Assembly (NCBI GenBank): GCA_050247255.1
Contig: JBFWUM010000098.1
Span: 1 to 7,357, forward strand
Direction of reading: 5' to 3'
DNA: 7,357 nt
From: JBFWUM01 sp050247255
GTDB taxonomy: Bacteria > Acidobacteriota > Vicinamibacteria > Vicinamibacterales > UBA2999
Below are positions 4,784 to 7,357 of this stretch, in pieces. Below the pieces are notes generated by a model, which had not been told where the DNA came from, searched no databases, and saw only the letters and a list, made by a program, of their open reading frames with translations. The first letter of the stretch is position 1; every line of letters begins with the position of its first letter. A program made the position numbers and the translations under genes.

Positions 4784-6549
4784 TTGTCGCCCCTCTTCGG
4801 TCCCCGCCAGCCCAGGTCCGCGAACATGCGATCCATGGCCCGGCCGATGGGTTCAAAGTCCGCGTCAGTCCACTGCTGCGGGTAGATGGCCGAGGACCGG
4901 ACGCGGTTCAGGTCGGCCAACAGCAGCGCGTTCCCCGATCGGGTCGCGATGTACTGCGCATACGACCGCGCCCACAGCTCGTGCCGCGAGGTCAGGTAGC
5001 GCACGAAGAAGGGGTCCGCATCTTCGATCAGGAAGATCTGGCGGAACGCCTGAGAGCCGTGAACGGCCTCGATCCAGTCGTTGAAGGCCGGGTTCCCGTT
5101 GCGCGTCCCGAAGAACTGCGCGTCCTCGTCGCGCAGGATATCCATCCGCACGTTGGCCGGCCGGCGCGTCGGGTCGCCGAGGGCCTGCTCGTCGAGCCAG
5201 TGCCCCACCTCGTGCACCAAGGTCAGCCGGGGCGTGCGACGCATCCCCGCCGCGGTCATCGCGAGCCGCGGCGGATACCCGATCCCTTGCGGAACGTAGT
5301 ACGCGTTGGTCGTCGCCGGTGCTTCACGGTCCAGGTAGAGCGGGATCTGCGCGAGCGGCCCGTCGCCGTGCACGCCGTCGATCTCGTCGAGCACCTCTCG
5401 GAGCATCGCCCGGTGCGCCGCGCTGTCGATGCGCAGGTCGACCGCCGGCCCAATCGGAGTACCAAGCGGCCCGACGACCTCCGGCTCGACCCGCGTCACC
5501 CGCGGCGTCGGCAACGTGGGCGCCCGCGGCGTCGCCTTCGCACCGGACGGCGCGGGTGTCGGCGTCGGCGCGGGGAACGGCACAGGCGTGGGGAGCTTCA
5601 GCCCCTGCACCGCGATCGATACCCGTTGCTTGGCGTAGGCGGCGAACTCCGCGATCGAGAAGTCCACGAACGCGTGACACCGGCACAGGATCGTTTCCCG
5701 CGCCGCTGGCCGGCCGGCTGGCTGTGCCAGCGGATCGACCGGATACCGCAGGGTCACTGCCGGTCCCTTGGTGGGCTTCAGCGTGAAGCGGTCCCCCACC
5801 GGAATCCCGATCCCCCGCGCGTACGCGAGCGCGGCGGCACGGTGCGAGTCGCGAGTCCTGGCGTCGTTGGTCGCCTTCCAGCCCTTCCGCAGGAACGGGA
5901 AGTCGGCCGCCAGCGCCAGCAGCCGGTCGAACGTCGCCCCGTTGAAAGTGCGCCCGAGCTCGGTGCGGATGATGCGCTCCGCGCTGTACTGCGCGTTGGC
6001 AATCCCCTTGTCCGCGAGGGTGTCGCGGAGGCTCAGGATCGCCGCCATCTTGCTGTCGCCGGCCAGGGCGACACCCCGCAGTTTCGTGACCACGTCGGTC
6101 CGGAACTGCTGCATGGCAGGCGTGAGCAGGTCCGCGAGCTGGTCGAACGTGACCTGGACGAGCGACCGATCGAGCCCGCCGAGGCGCCGTTGTAGCAGGT
6201 GGGCCGCGGCGATGGTGTCGTCGACGTGCGTCTGTCCGAGGTCGAACGCGCGGCCGACGGCGTCGCCCCCGATCGCCTGCAGGTCGGCCTGCGCATCGGC
6301 GATCAGGCGGTCGGTGTCGTCGACCAACTGGCGCAGGGATGCGGCGCGGAAGTCCGTGACCGCGCCGTCGAGCAGCCGCGCCGACAGGCTATCGCGCAGC
6401 CGGTTCAGCCGTCGCAGGTACTGCTCGACCGTCTGGCGTTCGACGTCATGGTACGAGCCGACGACCTGCCGACCCGCACCGGCGGCGCGCTGCGCCCGGC
6501 CGGCCGGGGTCGACGGGTCCGACGCCTCGAGGTAGGCGGCGAGGGCCAT
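4780..6549 (-). CDS. MuF-type minor head protein fused to a zincin-like metallopeptidase domain
   Basis: This 589-aa protein has three parts. Residues about 1-180 are long helices. Residues about 185-295 are the Mu gpF / SPP1 gp7-like head morphogenesis domain: ERIIRTELGRTFN (191-203), GWKATNDARTRDSH (223-236) and the closing E285-TILCRCH (C289, C291). In known phages this protein sits at the portal inside the capsid and can be ejected with DNA. A Pro/Thr-rich linker (318-357) leads to a C-terminal domain with HEVGH (446-450), a zinc-binding and catalytic motif, and HELWARSYAQYI (523-534), where E524 may be the third ligand. C-terminal enzyme or toxin domains on MuF proteins are known in other phages; a secreted or injected protease is the inference here. 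The ATG at 6549 lies one base after the portal stop (TAG-C-ATG), with no strong binding site, so coupling is likely. Confidence 0.85.
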   Translation of the reverse strand: MALAAYLEASDPSTPAGRAQRAAGAGRQVVGSYHDVERQTVEQYLRRLNRLRDSLSARLLDGAVTDFRAASLRQLVDDTDRLIADAQADLQAIGGDAVGRAFDLGQTHVDDTIAAAHLLQRRLGGLDRSLVQVTFDQLADLLTPAMQQFRTDVVTKLRGVALAGDSKMAAILSLRDTLADKGIANAQYSAERIIRTELGRTFNGATFDRLLALAADFPFLRKGWKATNDARTRDSHRAAALAYARGIGIPVGDRFTLKPTKGPAVTLRYPVDPLAQPAGRPAARETILCRCHAFVDFSIAEFAAYAKQRVSIAVQGLKLPTPVPFPAPTPTPAPSGAKATPRAPTLPTPRVTRVEPEVVGPLGTPIGPAVDLRIDSAAHRAMLREVLDEIDGVHGDGPLAQIPLYLDREAPATTNAYYVPQGIGYPPRLAMTAAGMRRTPRLTLVHEVGHWLDEQALGDPTRRPANVRMDILRDEDAQFFGTRNGNPAFNDWIEAVHGSQAFRQIFLIEDADPFFVRYLTSRHELWARSYAQYIATRSGNALLLADLNRVRSSAIYPQQWTDADFEPIGRAMDRMFADLGWRGPKRGDK

Positions 6550-6550
6550 G

Positions 6551-7357
6551 CTACGCGGCCGGTTCCTCGGCGCCGTCCTGCGGGATGGCCGGGTTGCGCT
6601 TCTGGCCGCGAACGGCGTTCGCCATGAGGATGGCCTGCCGGGCGTCGGCGTTGGCCTGGCGCTCCGTCTCGTCCTCGTCGGCCTGCTCTTCGATTTCCTT
6701 CGGGTCGAGCTCGATCCCGAGCTGCGAGATCAGCGCCGCCGTCACGGAGATCGCGGCCTTGCGGCTCATCGTCCGGTTGGCCATGGCGGTATCCATCGCC
6801 GACACGACGCCGCTGATCACGGTGCCGACGCGGGCGATGTCCTTCCCGTGGATCTCGGGCATCCCGATCCGGTAGGCGGGATCGACGCCCTTGAAGAGCG
6901 CGGGGTTCGCCGCCATCGCGCCCTCGATGCTGTAGCGGACCAGCATGTCGATCACGCCCGCGAACTCCCGCTGGCGCGCGGCGGGTGTCTTCAGCATGAC
7001 GTCGTTCTGGCCCTCGATCGTGGCGCGGTTGCTGTCGATGTCGCCCAGGTAGGACGTCGGGTAGCCCATCGACCCGGCGATGTGGACGCGCAGCACGCGG
7101 GCGACCTCGCTGCGCTCGTGCGCGTTGAGGGTCGGCGAGCGGGACTCGAGTTCTTCGTTCTCGTTGTGCGCGAAGATCGAGCCCGGCTTGGGGGTCGGAA
7201 ACTCCGCCAGCCGCTCCTTCACCTGCTGCGGGGTGGCGCCCTTGATCGTGAGGTCCCACACGAAGTTGTTGAGCAAGGTCACGCGCTCGACCTCGGCGAA
7301 GAGGTACTGGTCGTAGAGGTCCAGCCAATCCGCCAGCGGCAGCAGGAGCGAGCGGCC
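6551..7357 (-). CDS. Portal protein (partial, C-terminal part)
   Basis: The frame is open to the right edge of the window and ends at a TAG at 6551, giving 268 visible residues; the N-terminal half is missing. A GTG at 7282 is in frame but is not the start, because the coding sequence continues upstream with LLLPLADWLDLYDQYLFAEV. The segment LNNFVWDLTIKGAT, then SMGYPTSYLGDIDSNRATIE and GQNDVMLKTPAARQREFAG resembles the stem and wing parts of phage portal proteins. The C-terminal region has an acidic coiled stretch (ELDPKEIEEQADEDETERQA). Portals form the dodecameric ring at one capsid vertex through which DNA is packaged and ejected. Its place directly before the MuF gene is the standard order in tailed phages and supports the call. 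Confidence 0.8.
   Translation of the reverse strand, partial: GRSLLLPLADWLDLYDQYLFAEVERVTLLNNFVWDLTIKGATPQQVKERLAEFPTPKPGSIFAHNENEELESRSPTLNAHERSEVARVLRVHIAGSMGYPTSYLGDIDSNRATIEGQNDVMLKTPAARQREFAGVIDMLVRYSIEGAMAANPALFKGVDPAYRIGMPEIHGKDIARVGTVISGVVSAMDTAMANRTMSRKAAISVTAALISQLGIELDPKEIEEQADEDETERQANADARQAILMANAVRGQKRNPAIPQDGAEEPAA

Noticed and set aside
4530..4856. An upstream extension of the 198-aa gene to 4856.
   Set aside because: The extension would overlap the 71-aa gene and the end of the MuF gene. The ATG at 4529 has a good binding site, and the extra segment is Arg/Gly-rich like a shadow frame.
3921..6195. Long plus-strand open frames (387 and 474 codons) opposite the 198-aa, 71-aa and MuF genes.
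   Set aside because: They show the same antisense effect of high-GC coding: Arg/Pro-rich low-complexity products with no domains, overlapping well-supported minus-strand genes end to end.
1..7357. CRISPR arrays, tRNA or rRNA genes, insertion sequences and attachment sites.
   Set aside because: I saw no spaced direct repeats, RNA gene patterns, transposase-like products or terminal inverted repeats anywhere in the window.

Overview
The window is part of a tailed-phage (Caudoviricetes) or prophage head module from a high-GC host (I judge roughly 65-70% G+C by eye). All supported genes lie on the minus strand, so transcription runs from 7357 towards 1. Nothing in the window identifies the host beyond the high G+C and the matching codon bias, and no integrase, attachment site or host gene is visible. 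I cannot say whether this is a free phage or a prophage.

Layout in transcription order. (1) 7357-6551: C-terminal part of a portal protein, cut by the window edge. (2) 6549-4780: a MuF-type minor head protein whose C-terminus carries, after a Pro/Thr-rich linker, a zinc-metallopeptidase-like domain with an HEVGH motif. (3) 4783-4568 and 4529-3933: two unrecognised small phage proteins, of 71 and 198 aa. (4) 3900-3379, 3382-3059 and 3058-2849: a tightly coupled three-gene cassette holding an ECF-like sigma factor, a Cys/His-rich protein and a small DUF2292-like protein. (5) 2848-2718: a 131-base gap with two GC-rich hairpins. (6) 2717-177: an 846-aa polyprotein joining a prohead-protease-like region, a scaffold-like region and a gpT-like major capsid protein. 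(7) 176-90: a gap with one perfect hairpin. (8) 89-1: the N-terminus of a small protein with a hydrophobic segment, cut by the window edge.

Portal, MuF protein, protease, scaffold and capsid are the usual set for building a procapsid. The most informative detail is a perfect AGGAGG Shine-Dalgarno sequence eight bases upstream of an in-frame ATG (codon 337), exactly where the protease part gives way to the scaffold part. The outer start of the polyprotein has no visible ribosome binding site. This suggests that most translation starts inside the gene, giving many protease-free scaffold-capsid chains (510 aa) and few protease-bearing ones (846 aa). The other unusual elements are the sigma-like gene placed inside the head operon and the metallopeptidase-like domain on the MuF protein.
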